64,000 bases of DNA from Aquirufa ecclesiirivi (GCF_011250515.1 NZ_JAANOP010000003.1:186001-250000); one strand, 5' to 3'; counted from the stretch's first letter, positions 10,007-20,797 are shown. A program made the numbers and translations. Notes: generated by a model from the letters alone, not told the origin.

Positions 10007-10086
10007 GTTTTTTTCAGGCATTTTGAAATAGAACGAATGAGATTTCATTCATATTGTATCCTAAAAATCTTTATCAATTAATTGAT

Positions 10087-12915
10087 TTAATACGCAACTA
10101 CCACGGCTCCTCGTAAGGTAATAATGCCTTTTTCAGGAAAATTTTCAGGAGTAGATTGGTATTGAATTACCCAAGCATAAGTATCAGGGGGGACTAATTG
10201 CCCGTTGAACTTACCATCCCATGATAATTCAGCTGAAGTAGAACTTTGCTTAGAAAAAAGCATTTCTCCCCAGCGATTAAATATTTGCACGTTAACAATC
10301 TGGGTTCTTGCTGGATTCTTTGGAATTGGGTTGAACGTATCATTTTTCCCATCCCCATTCGGAGTAAAAATGGAGGGCGCAAAAATCAGAGGTTCACATT
10401 TATCAGGTACCGTATAGGTACTGGAGGTAATACAACCGTCAGCATCTTTAATTTCTACTTGGTAATTGCCATTTCGATTAATCTTGGCATAATTTACGTT
10501 CAACGGACTGACTATGGCCGAATTGGGAGACCAGGCAAAGGTAAAGTCTCGGCTGTTTCCCGCGATTTGTAAAATGGCTTGAGGATTCACCTCATCCATG
10601 CAAATGAAATAATCCTTTTTAGGAAAGAAATACTCATTGGTCAAGAAATTGACCTGTGTTTTTTTTGTTTCCGAACAACCCGTTGCTGTATCTGTCACCA
10701 CTACCTCATAAGTTCCACCTGGCTTGGGAACAACAATAGCAGAAGTCTTATCTTTGGAGCTCCATTCGAAAGTCAAGGTCTTTTGGGGAGGCAACTTATC
10801 CAACATCACTTTGGCATTATCTTTACAAATACTATTGTACTCTTCTTTCAAACTCAAAGGTTCCATGATTTGAATATCAAATTCCTGAGCATCTAAAAGG
10901 AAATCTTTTACACAAACATTGGAGATAGCGGCTGTTATGACATATTTACCTGCATCCTTAAATTTATGTTTCATGACATCCCCTTCGTACGAATAATAAA
11001 GTGTTCCAGCGGGGTTCAAAGGCACAGTTAAACCCGTGCTAGTAGGAAATGGATCCAATGTTGATTTATATATTTTCCAAACTATCTTATCATTATTCAT
11101 AGGGTCGCACAATTTTTTATCGACCTTATAACTAAAAGTTGTTCCTTCGCAAGTCTGATTGATACTTGGGGGGCTACTCGGATTGGGAGGAGAAGGAATG
11201 GATGGAGGAAGTCCTAACTGGCTGGTCACATTGGTAGGAAATGTAACTGCATTAGGTTCATATTGGGCCCTTTGTAAAGTGTCCGAACTGGAAAGTAATC
11301 CATTGGTTTGAGTGATCTTACCCAAAGTAGAACTGCCCTCAATGGCAACAAAAATAATGGTATTATAAACTGGATCAATTTGTAAAGCCCCAATTTTTGC
11401 TAAAGTATCTAATAATACTCGCTTAGAAGCCAAAATTGTATCTGCATTATTGGTAGCTATATTAAATTGCAATATTTGAGAACGAATGGATTGACCATCG
11501 CCTTGCATAGAGACATATAACACTTTTTTATCTTGAGAATATTCTACCCCATAAATGGTTGGTGGTGAAGTACCCAAATCTAAGGTCGTTAGGTAAGTTG
11601 GTTTCCCGTCTCCTGAAGCATCATAATCAAATAAATCCAATTTGTTGGTAGGTGGCCCTGGAACAACCACCGCCATTTTACTCCAATCCGTAGAGATTTT
11701 GGTATAACCTGCTGAACTGGTCAAGCTGGTAGATCCAGATGGGCTCGTGATGGTTGGAGCGGAAATACCTGCATCAGATACTTTAAAAGTACGGATGGTA
11801 TTGCTGTTGGCATCTTGAGAAATCAACCAATAGAAACCAGAACCTCCTTGAGAAGCAACCAAACGTTCGGTACTAGGAACTGGGCTCAATAATTGATTAA
11901 TTACAGAAAGACCCCCTTTCCCTTTGTTTAGCTTCATATCTACAATGCTGTAATAAATCTGATTTTCGTTCGCAGCATTTTTCTTCAAGGTAAAAATATA
12001 ATACTCCGATTGACATCCTTTACAAGATGTTTTGGGCATGGTAGTTACTCCTTGTGAATTACTTATATCCCCATTAATTAAGGTTGCTGGATCTTTGGTA
12101 TAGGTAATCGGATTATTATCCCGATCAAAAACTTTTTGTCCATCCGTGTAATAAATGATACTATTGGTTTGATCCGTCATAACAGCCACTCCATTAGGCA
12201 CATTGATTCGGCCCGTTGTAGGCGTTGGATTATCTGGATTTTCGAATTTGACTCCAGCACTACTACCAAAATACCAAGCGGGAGGAGCTTTTAATAGTAC
12301 TTGATTGGGGTCTGTTTCCCCACAAATATCCACTTGCATTTTGGCTTCAGCAGAACATCCCGACAGTGGCTCGGTAATTTTCACGGAATAACAGCCAGAT
12401 TCTTTTACTTTGATGGTATCGGTGGTTTGTCCTTTGGGGTACCACATTACCTCAATGGGATAGGAAGGCCTTCCTACTTTTTGAAATGCATTCAGTACGA
12501 GTTCTTGACCTAAGCAAATCGTTTTTTTAACTTCGGATGTATCTTTTCCCAAATAAATATAGGGCAATTGACCTATAATCACCCGTTCTGTTAAAACCAG
12601 TGGCGGAGTATTCACTACTGGACTTTGTATAGTTACCTTCACCGAATAAGTGCCTGGAGTACAATATTGATGTACACCTGTTGCTGTATTTTTTTTATCC
12701 CCCGGGGCTGTTGGTTCACCAAAATCCCATGAAAAAGTAGTACCTGTTGGAAAATGTTCTGTCAATTCGAAGACAGTCGCCATATCGGGATTGACTCCTT
12801 TTTCACAACTAGCGCACTGGGTAATGCAATTATTTCGAAAAACAATTTTAGGATCCGAAAATGCCCGGAAAGAAACAAGCCAAACCAGAAAAAGGAACAG
12901 ATACTTTTTAATCAT
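10087..12915 (-). CDS. Type IX secretion cargo with PKD-like domains and gliding-motility-associated C-terminal domain
   Basis: The 942-residue protein has a signal peptide (about residues 1-20). A PKD-like domain follows (residues 50-115, with FSWDFGEP and YCTPGTYSVKVTI), then an Ig-like segment. A repeat-rich central block (about 210-560) looks like a beta-propeller, and more PKD or Ig-like modules follow (about 590-840). It ends in a type-B sorting domain: FAPSIFTPNGDGKNDTF, VQIFNRWGEMLF, WDGKFNGQLVPPDTYAW. That domain is known to direct export and surface attachment by the type IX system. The divergent neighbour at 13001 is a PorP/SprF protein, a known pairing. The ligand or substrate is unknown. 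A cysteine pair in SCKGC near residue 300 may be a disulfide. Confidence 0.88.
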   Translation of the reverse strand: MIKKYLFLFLVWLVSFRAFSDPKIVFRNNCITQCASCEKGVNPDMATVFELTEHFPTGTTFSWDFGEPTAPGDKKNTATGVHQYCTPGTYSVKVTIQSPVVNTPPLVLTERVIIGQLPYIYLGKDTSEVKKTICLGQELVLNAFQKVGRPSYPIEVMWYPKGQTTDTIKVKESGCYSVKITEPLSGCSAEAKMQVDICGETDPNQVLLKAPPAWYFGSSAGVKFENPDNPTPTTGRINVPNGVAVMTDQTNSIIYYTDGQKVFDRDNNPITYTKDPATLINGDISNSQGVTTMPKTSCKGCQSEYYIFTLKKNAANENQIYYSIVDMKLNKGKGGLSVINQLLSPVPSTERLVASQGGSGFYWLISQDANSNTIRTFKVSDAGISAPTITSPSGSTSLTSSAGYTKISTDWSKMAVVVPGPPTNKLDLFDYDASGDGKPTYLTTLDLGTSPPTIYGVEYSQDKKVLYVSMQGDGQSIRSQILQFNIATNNADTILASKRVLLDTLAKIGALQIDPVYNTIIFVAIEGSSTLGKITQTNGLLSSSDTLQRAQYEPNAVTFPTNVTSQLGLPPSIPSPPNPSSPPSINQTCEGTTFSYKVDKKLCDPMNNDKIVWKIYKSTLDPFPTSTGLTVPLNPAGTLYYSYEGDVMKHKFKDAGKYVITAAISNVCVKDFLLDAQEFDIQIMEPLSLKEEYNSICKDNAKVMLDKLPPQKTLTFEWSSKDKTSAIVVPKPGGTYEVVVTDTATGCSETKKTQVNFLTNEYFFPKKDYFICMDEVNPQAILQIAGNSRDFTFAWSPNSAIVSPLNVNYAKINRNGNYQVEIKDADGCITSSTYTVPDKCEPLIFAPSIFTPNGDGKNDTFNPIPKNPARTQIVNVQIFNRWGEMLFSKQSSTSAELSWDGKFNGQLVPPDTYAWVIQYQSTPENFPEKGIITLRGAVVVAY

Positions 12916-13000
12916 TTAAGAGCTAGGCAAGTACATGGATTAAGCACAAAATAACGTAAAATATTGGTTTTTGAAAAGCTAAGTACTAAATTGCTAGGCT

Positions 13001-14080
13001 ATGCGACGTAAACTCGGATCATACCGTATTGTTTTTTTCCTCATAGGCGCATTCTTGATGGGCTCAATGAAATTACTTGCGCAAGACCCTCAGCTTTCCC
13101 AATTCTATTCTGCTCCACTTTTAATTTCTCCGGCTTTTGCAGGAATCAATAATACGTCCAAAGTGAATTTCAATCACCGTAACCAATGGCCTAATCTTAG
13201 TTCAAGTTACCAGTTTTCCTCGTTGACCGCTGATATTAATTTTTCGAGTATCAATAGTGGCGTAGGATTGGTTATGACAACAGATAAACAATTTTCAAAT
13301 CTACAAACGACGTCGATTGGTTTACAGTATGCTTATCACATCAATTTGGCTGAGGAAAGTTCCATTTCAGTTGGTATACAAAGTTCCTATGTCAACCGTG
13401 GTTTAGACTATTCCAATTTGATTTTTGGAGATCAATTTGTCAATGGAAGTATCAGTCAAAACAGTGATGACCCCATTTTAAAAAATTGGGAAAAGAATGG
13501 TGCTTCCACAAACTACATGGACTTTTCTACAGGTGCCATGCTCAATCTTAGAAACTCGTGGGTGGGTTTGTCTGTTCATCATTTAAACACTCCCAATCAG
13601 TCCTTATCCAGTAGAACTTCCACCATAAACTCTCCTGTGGCCATGAAATTTAGTATTCAAGTTGGCACAAAGATCATGTTGGAAGATAGTTATTTTGAAC
13701 AAAACTCCTACCGAGCGCGAAATACAGAAAAAAGTATTAGCCCTGTCTTGAATTACAAACATCAAGGGACATTTGACCAATTGGATGTAGGAGCTTATTT
13801 AACCCTTTCTCCCATTGTTTTAGGGGCTTGGTACCGTGGAGTACCGATCAAAAAAAGTAGTGATGGAATCATGAATAGTCGAGAATCCATCGTGGCTTTG
13901 GTTGGTTACCGTCAAGATAATTTCTCGGTAGGATATTCTTATGATTTAACTATTTCAAAACTAGGCTTACCTTCTGGAGGTGCCCATGAAATTTCGGTTG
14001 CCTACTTATTTGATTGGGATATATCATTGAAAAAACCCTATTTAAAAATAAAACGGACTTTGGCATGTCCGAAATTTTAA
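13001..14080 (+). CDS. PorP/SprF family type IX secretion outer-membrane protein
   Basis: The 359-residue product carries a signal peptide (cut about residue 27, after LLAQ). It then shows the family hallmark DPQLSQFYSAPLLISPAFAG, and a barrel-like remainder with segments such as NFNHRNQWPNL. Family knowledge: PorP/SprF proteins form barrels that accompany individual type-B C-terminal-domain cargo and help keep it on the cell surface. The divergent gene at 12915 encodes just such cargo, 85 bp away, so the two probably function together. Of the two neighbouring systems, the next gene (14186) belongs to polysaccharide export and has its own promoter. Confidence 0.88.
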   Translation: MRRKLGSYRIVFFLIGAFLMGSMKLLAQDPQLSQFYSAPLLISPAFAGINNTSKVNFNHRNQWPNLSSSYQFSSLTADINFSSINSGVGLVMTTDKQFSNLQTTSIGLQYAYHINLAEESSISVGIQSSYVNRGLDYSNLIFGDQFVNGSISQNSDDPILKNWEKNGASTNYMDFSTGAMLNLRNSWVGLSVHHLNTPNQSLSSRTSTINSPVAMKFSIQVGTKIMLEDSYFEQNSYRARNTEKSISPVLNYKHQGTFDQLDVGAYLTLSPIVLGAWYRGVPIKKSSDGIMNSRESIVALVGYRQDNFSVGYSYDLTISKLGLPSGGAHEISVAYLFDWDISLKKPYLKIKRTLACPKF

Positions 14081-14147
14081 AGAAAAACAATCTCATGCAT
14101 ATCCATATTACCCTAAAGAGGCTTAAGGTGCTCTGCAAAAAAAGTCT

Positions 14148-14155
14148 TAGATTTG
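14148..14155 (+). promoter_or_regulatory. -7 promoter element of the polysaccharide-export genes
   Basis: TAGATTTG fits TAnnTTTG exactly and lies 30 bp before the ATG at 14186. No good -33 TTTG is visible at the expected distance, so the call rests on the -7 box and position. Confidence 0.45.
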
Positions 14156-14185
14156 TAAATATGTTGTTCATCTATACTACTTACC

Positions 14186-16762
14186 ATGAGGTTGTTCTCT
14201 AAAATCCACTCTTCCTCCTTTTTTACACTTATTTTTTTGCTATTTGTCCATATTTCATTTGGTCAGGTAACACAACAAGGGAAAAAAAATATTGAAGACT
14301 TAACGGATGATCAAATAGCGCTTTTCTTTCAAAAGGCGCAAGCTAGCGGTATGACTGAATTACAAATAGAACAAGCAGCCATAGCCCAAGGATATACAGC
14401 AGTAGACATTGCCAAAATGAGAGATCGGCTTAATGGATTGCAAACAGGAAACAACACGAATAATTCTGTCAATATTAATAATCAGACATCGAATTCCAAT
14501 TCAACTCCTGGGATGAAAGAAACCATGTCTAAGAGAAAAACGACAGGGAAGTTAAGTGTTAAAAAAAGGGATCCTAATTCGTACGAAGACAATGAAAATA
14601 TCTTTGACTCCAATTTAAATGGTGAATTCGTGCCTAAGATTAAAAAATCATTGGATGAACAACTCTTTACACCAGAAGAAAGAATATTTCTATCGCAACC
14701 CCTGAACGTATATAACGATAGTTTAGTTAAAGTGTACAAAGAATTACAAACAAGAAAATCAAAAGCATTAGAGAAAGTAATATTTGGAGCTGATTTATTT
14801 GATACGGAAACATTAAATTTTGAACCTGATCTAAAAATTGCTACACCTAGTAATTACACGTTAGGGCCTGAAGATGAACTAAATATTGATATTTTTGGCG
14901 ATGTACTAGATAATTTTAAAGTTACAGTTAGTGCAGAAGGGACAGTAAAAATCTTAAACTTAAGTCCGATCTATGTTAATGGATTAAGCATAGAGGCCGC
15001 ATCCAATAGAATCATTGGTCGATTACGTCAGTTATATCAAGGATTAAATAAACCAGGGAGCGGCTCCTCTGCTCAAGTAACGCTAGGGAACGTTCGAAGC
15101 ATTAAAGTCACCTTAACAGGCGAGGTGAAGTTCCCAGGTAGTTATACCGTATCTTCTCTTGCTACCATATTTAATGCACTTTATTTAGCGGGTGGGCCAA
15201 GTGCCAATGGTTCATATAGAAACATCCGATTAATCCGAGGTAATAAAACAATTAGGACCTTAGATTTATATGACTTCTTATTAAAAGCAGATCAAAAAGA
15301 TAACATTCATTTACAAGATCAAGATATCATTCGTATCTCTGATTATGAAACACGCGTAGAATTAATTGGAGAGGTTAAACGCCCCATGATTTTTGAAACA
15401 TTAAAAGGAGAAACGTTAAAAGACGTCTTACGTTTTGCAGGAGGATTTACAAGTAAAGCGTATACCTATTCCATTCCTGTAACACGAAATACCTCAAGGG
15501 AATTGAAATTAATGAATATCACTCAAGATGAAGTTTCTAATTTTTTACCACAAAATGGTGACAAATATGTGATTGGCGCTATCATCGAAAGATTTGAAAA
15601 CAGAGTAGAAATCGAAGGAGCTGTATTTAGACCTGGTATGTATGCTTTGGAATCTGGTGCTAATACGGTAAAAGAAATAATCAAAAGGGCTGAAGGTACC
15701 AGAGAAGATGCATTTTTAAGTAGGGCAACCATAACACGTCGCCAAGAAAATTTTGAGCCCCAAATTATTTCAATTGATTTAGGAAGAATTTTACGGGGTG
15801 AAATCGCCGATGTACCCCTTCAAAGAGAAGATATCATTAAAGTATTTACTGTTTCTAGTTTAAAAGAAAAAAGAACCGTCAGTATTTTTGGTGAAGTTAA
15901 TTTAGAAGGAGACTTTGAATATAAAGATGGTATGAAAGTGGGTGATTTAATCCTTTTGGCCAAAGGATTTAAAGAAGGAGCAAGTTACTCTAAATTAGAA
16001 TTAGCCCGACGAATCATTACGCACGGCCAAGGTACAATCACAGATGAAAAAATTGATATAAAAACGTTTAGTATAGATGGAAATTTACAGGTTTCCAATG
16101 AAGGAAGTCAGTATGTATTGACTCCATTTGATATACTTTCAGTACGTCGTTCTCCTGATTATGAGGAACAAAGATCAGTTACTATAGAGGGTATGATTAA
16201 TTATCCAGGTGTTTACGCCTTGAAAAATAATAAACAAAAACTTTCCGATATCATTGATATGTCTGGTGGCTTAAAAGATGGTGCATATTTAGAAGGCGCT
16301 CAGTTATACCGTCGATCCATCATAGTAGGGGTAAATTTAAAAGAAATCTTAAATAACCCTAATTCTAAGGAAAATATGCTTTTAATGTCGAATGACTCTC
16401 TATTTATACCAAGAGCACTTCAAACAGTAAAACTTTCAGGAGCTTTACAAAACCCTATTTCTGTATCTTACAGAGAGGGCTATTCCCTAACGGATTATAT
16501 TGCCGAAGCGGGTGGATTTGCCCCCAATGCTATAAAAAGTCAAATATTTGTTAAAAGCCCTAATGGACTTTCGACCCAAACGAAAAAATTTCTATTTTTC
16601 AAAAATTACCCTCGCGTCTTACCTGGGTCTGAAATCGTCGTTAATGGAATACCTCCAGGTACTAAAAAAGGTTTAAGTACGGCTGAAATCATTGGACTTA
16701 GTACGAGTTTAGCCTCATTCTCGATTACAATTATCACATTAATTAATCAATTATCTAAATAA
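14186..16762 (+). CDS. Wza-like polysaccharide export protein with six SLBB domains
   Basis: The 858-residue protein starts with a signal peptide (about residues 1-26). A Gln/Asn-rich helical region follows, including a segment that starts LTDDQIALFFQKAQ. The Poly_export domain lies about 225-305. I count six SLBB-type repeats between about 310 and 815, opening with TLTGEVKFPG, LIGEVKRPMIF, IEGAVFRPG, IFGEVNLEG, IEGMINYPG and LSGALQNP. A single membrane helix ends the chain (about 830-855). Known Wza has two SLBB domains; Bacteroidota forms have more. It probably forms the outer-membrane exit pore for capsule or exopolysaccharide. The Wzz gene follows immediately. Confidence 0.88.
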   Translation: MRLFSKIHSSSFFTLIFLLFVHISFGQVTQQGKKNIEDLTDDQIALFFQKAQASGMTELQIEQAAIAQGYTAVDIAKMRDRLNGLQTGNNTNNSVNINNQTSNSNSTPGMKETMSKRKTTGKLSVKKRDPNSYEDNENIFDSNLNGEFVPKIKKSLDEQLFTPEERIFLSQPLNVYNDSLVKVYKELQTRKSKALEKVIFGADLFDTETLNFEPDLKIATPSNYTLGPEDELNIDIFGDVLDNFKVTVSAEGTVKILNLSPIYVNGLSIEAASNRIIGRLRQLYQGLNKPGSGSSAQVTLGNVRSIKVTLTGEVKFPGSYTVSSLATIFNALYLAGGPSANGSYRNIRLIRGNKTIRTLDLYDFLLKADQKDNIHLQDQDIIRISDYETRVELIGEVKRPMIFETLKGETLKDVLRFAGGFTSKAYTYSIPVTRNTSRELKLMNITQDEVSNFLPQNGDKYVIGAIIERFENRVEIEGAVFRPGMYALESGANTVKEIIKRAEGTREDAFLSRATITRRQENFEPQIISIDLGRILRGEIADVPLQREDIIKVFTVSSLKEKRTVSIFGEVNLEGDFEYKDGMKVGDLILLAKGFKEGASYSKLELARRIITHGQGTITDEKIDIKTFSIDGNLQVSNEGSQYVLTPFDILSVRRSPDYEEQRSVTIEGMINYPGVYALKNNKQKLSDIIDMSGGLKDGAYLEGAQLYRRSIIVGVNLKEILNNPNSKENMLLMSNDSLFIPRALQTVKLSGALQNPISVSYREGYSLTDYIAEAGGFAPNAIKSQIFVKSPNGLSTQTKKFLFFKNYPRVLPGSEIVVNGIPPGTKKGLSTAEIIGLSTSLASFSITIITLINQLSK

Positions 16763-16768
16763 GTGGTA

Positions 16769-17872
16769 ATGTCAAAAGAAAATACTAGTATTCATCCAAA
16801 TATAAATAGTGGGGAAATCACCATTAATTTTGGTGAAATCCTTAGAGTTTTAAAATCATATTATTTATTTATTGGTATTACAGCCATCATATTTGCTGGT
16901 ATTGGAGCTATATATTCTTTAACCATACCTAATGAATTTGTTGCCTCCGTCAAACTACTGCCTGAAATGGATAATAGAAGTAGTGGATCTAATTTAGGCG
17001 GATTAAAATCGATAGCTGGATTGGCTGGTGTCGATTTAGGTAGTGGTTTGGGATCTGACTTAGTAAAACCAGACATTTATCCAAACATAGTCCAAAGCAC
17101 ACCCTTTTTATTAGAGGCACTTCAAAGCAAAATTTATGTTCAAAAACATAAAAAATGGTTACAAGTTTATGATTATCTAATAGCTTATCCTGAAACTCCA
17201 CCATTACAAATTTTTGGTTCTAATAAGTCTGTACAAGCTCCAAAGAAAACAACGAGTATCCAATCGCCTAAATCTGCTATATCTTCCGATTTAATCCAAC
17301 TTAATAAAAGCCAATATTACGCAGTTAATAATTTAAGAAGGAGAATAAAGGCCGAATTTGACAAAAAAACAGGGGTCATCATGATTTCAGTCAAAATGAC
17401 TGATCCAGTTGCAGCAGCCAACTTAACAAGCTTTACACAATCCTATTTAACGAAATATGTCATTAGTTATAGAATGGAAAAGGTCCTTAAAGAACTGAAA
17501 TTTTTACAAGATCGACTTTTAGATGCTCGAAAATCTTATGACAATGCCTTAAGTAGACTATCTACTTACCGAGATCAACATAGAAATACATTCTTACAAG
17601 TTGCTAAGGACCAAGAAAAAAAACTTCAATATGAGGTAGACATTGCCTTTAATTTATATGCTGGCTTAAATACGCAAGTAACAGATTCCAAAGTCAAAGT
17701 TCAGCGAGAAACACCCGTATTTAAAGTATTAGAACCAGCCCAAGTACCCTTACAAAAATCTGATCCCCAGCGTACTATAATTACGCTTAGCTTTCTCTTT
17801 TTTGGGCTTTTTCTATCATTAATCATTGTATTTTTTAGAAGTGTAAATCTAAAGAAATTGCTTTCACAGTAA
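16769..17872 (+). CDS. Wzz/chain-length determinant family protein without kinase domain
   Basis: The ATG at 16769 (MSKENTS) is preferred over a GTG two codons upstream; the gene follows the SLBB stop by only a few bases. The 367-residue product has an N-terminal membrane helix (about 32-52) followed by the Wzz motif region (LTIPNEFVASVKLLPE). A central periplasmic coiled-coil region precedes a C-terminal helix (about 340-362) introduced by the Pro-rich PAQVPLQKSDPQRT. There is no tyrosine-kinase domain, so this is a stand-alone co-polymerase. No glycosyltransferase, flippase or polymerase genes are next to it. Confidence 0.87.
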   Translation: MSKENTSIHPNINSGEITINFGEILRVLKSYYLFIGITAIIFAGIGAIYSLTIPNEFVASVKLLPEMDNRSSGSNLGGLKSIAGLAGVDLGSGLGSDLVKPDIYPNIVQSTPFLLEALQSKIYVQKHKKWLQVYDYLIAYPETPPLQIFGSNKSVQAPKKTTSIQSPKSAISSDLIQLNKSQYYAVNNLRRRIKAEFDKKTGVIMISVKMTDPVAAANLTSFTQSYLTKYVISYRMEKVLKELKFLQDRLLDARKSYDNALSRLSTYRDQHRNTFLQVAKDQEKKLQYEVDIAFNLYAGLNTQVTDSKVKVQRETPVFKVLEPAQVPLQKSDPQRTIITLSFLFFGLFLSLIIVFFRSVNLKKLLSQ

Positions 17873-17895
17873 ATAAATTAAAAGCTTTCACATTA

Positions 17896-17927
17896 AAAAA
17901 GGCCGATTCTTTCGAATCGGCCTTTTT
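17896..17927. terminator. Bidirectional intrinsic terminator between wzz and infB
   Basis: A 14-bp perfect stem (AAAAAGGCCGATTC, 17896-17909; GAATCGGCCTTTTT, 17914-17927) with a TTTC loop lies between the convergent stops at 17872 and 17949. Confidence 0.9.
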
Positions 17928-17948
17928 ATGTTATCATGTGCTGAAAAT

Positions 17949-20756
17949 TTATTTCAGTGTACGTTTTACTTCTTTCATTTCATAACATTCGATAGTATCT
18001 CCTACTTCTAAGTCATTAAAGTTCTTTACGGACAATCCACATTCGTATCCAAATTTAACTTCTGCTACATCGTCTTTAAAACGTTTCAAAGCAGAAATCT
18101 CTCCTTCATGTACTACCACAAAGTCACGTATCACTCGGATTTTATTGGCACGCTTAACCGTTCCATCCAATACATAGCAACCTGCTACCGTACCAATTTT
18201 TGAAATCTTGAATACATCACGTACTTCAATATTCGACGTAATCACCTCTTCAAAGGTAGGGGCCAACATACCTTCCATCGCGGCTTTGATTTCATCAATC
18301 GCTTGGTAGATAATCGAGTAGTTTCTAATTTCAATCTGCTCAGCTTCTGCCAATTTACGGGCATTCACGGATGGACGAACTTGGAAAGCAATAATAACGG
18401 CATCTGAAGTAGACGCTAAGGCTACATCCGATTCTGAAACCTGACCTACTCCTTTATGAATAATTCTTACTTGAACCTCTTCAGTAGAAAGCTTTAATAA
18501 AGAGTCAGACAAAGCCTCTACGGAACCATCTACGTCACCTTTAACAATTACATTCAACTCCCGGAAAGTACCAATAGCCTTACGACGACCAATTTCTTCC
18601 AGGGTAATATGTTTTCTAGTACGTAATGATTGCTCACGTAAGATTTGCTCACGCTTATTCGCTATTTCACGAGCTTCACGCTCATTTTCTAAACAAAGTA
18701 ATTTATCTCCAGCTTGAGGAGCACCATTCAAACCTAATACTTGAACAGGTGTTGATGGGCCCGCTTTTTTGATTTTATTACCGTGGTGATCAAACATGGC
18801 CTTTACACGACCATAATTATCTCCGGCCAACATCATATCACCGATGTTTAAGGTACCTGATTGAATTAATAAGGTAGTCACATATCCACGGCCTTTATCT
18901 AATTCCGCCTCAATGACAGAACCAATTGCCTTTTTATTAGGATTTGCTTTCAAATCTAATAATTCAGCTTCCAACAATACCTTTTCTAATAAGTCGTCAA
19001 TACCCAATCCTGATTTAGAAGAAATTTCTTGACATTGGTATTTACCACCCCAATCTTCCACCAACATATTCATGGCTGCTAACTCCTCACGAACTTTATC
19101 TGGATTTGCCCCATCTTTATCTACTTTAGAAAAAGCAAATACGATAGGTACTCCTGCCACCATCGCGTGGTTGATAGCTTCCTTTGTTTGCGGCATCACT
19201 GAATCATCCGCTGCAATAACTATAATAACAACGTCTGTAATTTTAGCTCCCCTAGCACGCATCGCGGTAAAGGCTTCGTGACCAGGAGTATCTAAGAAGG
19301 TTACTTTCTTACCCGATTCGGTTTGTACCGAATATGCTCCAATATGCTGAGTAATACCACCAGCTTCACCAGCAGCTACTTTAGCCCGACGAATATAATC
19401 CAATAAGGACGTTTTACCGTGGTCAACGTGACCCATGATCGTCACAATAGGTGCTCTTGGAACTAAATCTGCTGGATCATCTTCCACTTCTATTTCAACA
19501 GCATCAATTTCTTCTTCTGCTGAAATAAAACTGACTTCAAACCCAAACTCATCAGCTATGATGGTAATCGCTTCGGCATCCAAACGTTGGTTAATCGAAA
19601 CAAACATACCCAAACTCATACAAGTCGAAATAACTTCATTCACGGAAACATCCATCAAGGAGGCTAAATCACTCGCAGAAATAAACTCAGTAACCTTTAA
19701 GATTTTTGATTCTTCATCTTCAGCTAATTGACGAGCTTCATCCGCCTCTGCACGCTCTCTACGCTTAACTCGTCGCTTATCTGCTCCAAAACTCTGCTTG
19801 TTGGTTGCACCTTGCAAGCGAGCCATGGTAGCCTTAATCTGCTCTTGAATATCTTTATCAGAAAGCTCTTCTTTTGGACCACCCGGCTTAGCACCTGGAG
19901 TAGCTGGCTTCTTCCCAAAATCCTTTTTCTTGAAGTCGCCTCCTCCTCCAGCTGGTGCGGGACGATTCGCTGTATCATTAGAAACAGGTCTCTTTTCTTC
20001 TTTAATTATACGCTTTCTCTTGTGTTTTTTATCACCAGAGCGATCACTTGGTATGGGTAATTCAATTTTACCTAAAACAGTCAGACCTTTCAATGTCTCA
20101 CCTTTTGCTTCAATTAACTCAATATCAGGTGGTGAAGTTGACTCCACTACCGGAGGTACAACAGGTGCAACAGGTACTACAACTGGCTTAACTTCTTCCT
20201 TAACGGGTTCAAGCGCTTCTTGAATAGGCTCCACCTTTGCCTCAGGTACTACTGGAGCAACAGGCTCTACCACTTTTTCTTCTACTACTTTTGGGGCCTC
20301 AGCTTGTTTCTCAACGGGCTTTGGCGTAATAGGATGGCCTTTTTTGTCTAAATCGATTCTACCCAATACTTTTAAACCCATTGGTCTTGGCTCCTCTTCT
20401 TGCTTTGGCTCAGGTTTAGCAACCTCCACCACGGGAACTTCAACAACTGGAACTGGTTCTGGAGTAGGTACCACAACTTCTACCACGGGGGCAGGTTCTG
20501 GCTTTTTCTCCACGACCACAACGGGTTCTGGCACAACTACTTCTTCAACAACTTTTTTAGGTGCTTCAGAAGCTTCCAAAATATGATTCGCATCATACTC
20601 TCTAGCCAATAAGCTAAGCTGCTCAAAATTTAATTTGGCATTTGGGTTATTATCAATTTTGTGACCCTTAGCAGAAAGAAACTGAAGGATCGTAGACGTC
20701 CCCACGTTTATTTGTTTTGCTACAAGGCTCAATCGCATTGTCTTTTCTTCTGCCAT
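17949..20756 (-). CDS. infB: Translation initiation factor IF-2
   Basis: IF-2 is the GTPase that places initiator tRNA on the 30S subunit and promotes subunit joining. The 935 residues include an N-terminal IF2_N helical domain. A long Pro/Val/Glu-rich linker follows (about 65-215, e.g. [18 protein letters not shown]), then a basic region. The G domain has GHVDHGKT (442-449) and DTPGHEAF, and domains 2-4 follow. The G4 motif reads SKVD (Ser543) where NKxD is usual. It is the last gene of rimP-nusA-infB, 41 bp after nusA, and ends at the terminator 17896-17927. Confidence 0.96.
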   Translation of the reverse strand: MAEEKTMRLSLVAKQINVGTSTILQFLSAKGHKIDNNPNAKLNFEQLSLLAREYDANHILEASEAPKKVVEEVVVPEPVVVVEKKPEPAPVVEVVVPTPEPVPVVEVPVVEVAKPEPKQEEEPRPMGLKVLGRIDLDKKGHPITPKPVEKQAEAPKVVEEKVVEPVAPVVPEAKVEPIQEALEPVKEEVKPVVVPVAPVVPPVVESTSPPDIELIEAKGETLKGLTVLGKIELPIPSDRSGDKKHKRKRIIKEEKRPVSNDTANRPAPAGGGGDFKKKDFGKKPATPGAKPGGPKEELSDKDIQEQIKATMARLQGATNKQSFGADKRRVKRRERAEADEARQLAEDEESKILKVTEFISASDLASLMDVSVNEVISTCMSLGMFVSINQRLDAEAITIIADEFGFEVSFISAEEEIDAVEIEVEDDPADLVPRAPIVTIMGHVDHGKTSLLDYIRRAKVAAGEAGGITQHIGAYSVQTESGKKVTFLDTPGHEAFTAMRARGAKITDVVIIVIAADDSVMPQTKEAINHAMVAGVPIVFAFSKVDKDGANPDKVREELAAMNMLVEDWGGKYQCQEISSKSGLGIDDLLEKVLLEAELLDLKANPNKKAIGSVIEAELDKGRGYVTTLLIQSGTLNIGDMMLAGDNYGRVKAMFDHHGNKIKKAGPSTPVQVLGLNGAPQAGDKLLCLENEREAREIANKREQILREQSLRTRKHITLEEIGRRKAIGTFRELNVIVKGDVDGSVEALSDSLLKLSTEEVQVRIIHKGVGQVSESDVALASTSDAVIIAFQVRPSVNARKLAEAEQIEIRNYSIIYQAIDEIKAAMEGMLAPTFEEVITSNIEVRDVFKISKIGTVAGCYVLDGTVKRANKIRVIRDFVVVHEGEISALKRFKDDVAEVKFGYECGLSVKNFNDLEVGDTIECYEMKEVKRTLK

Positions 20757-20797
20757 AAAAATTACAAAATACTATAATTCATTCAATGTGTTACAAC

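Noticed and set aside
10194-12954. Several 60-108 codon frames opposite or within the type IX cargo gene
   Set aside because: They are overlapped fully by the confident cargo gene, have no family features and no start signals.
19930-20586. Long open frames on the plus strand opposite the infB N-terminal linker
   Set aside because: They are Ser/Thr/Gly-rich translations of the complement of the low-complexity Pro/Val/Glu linker of IF-2, with no start context.
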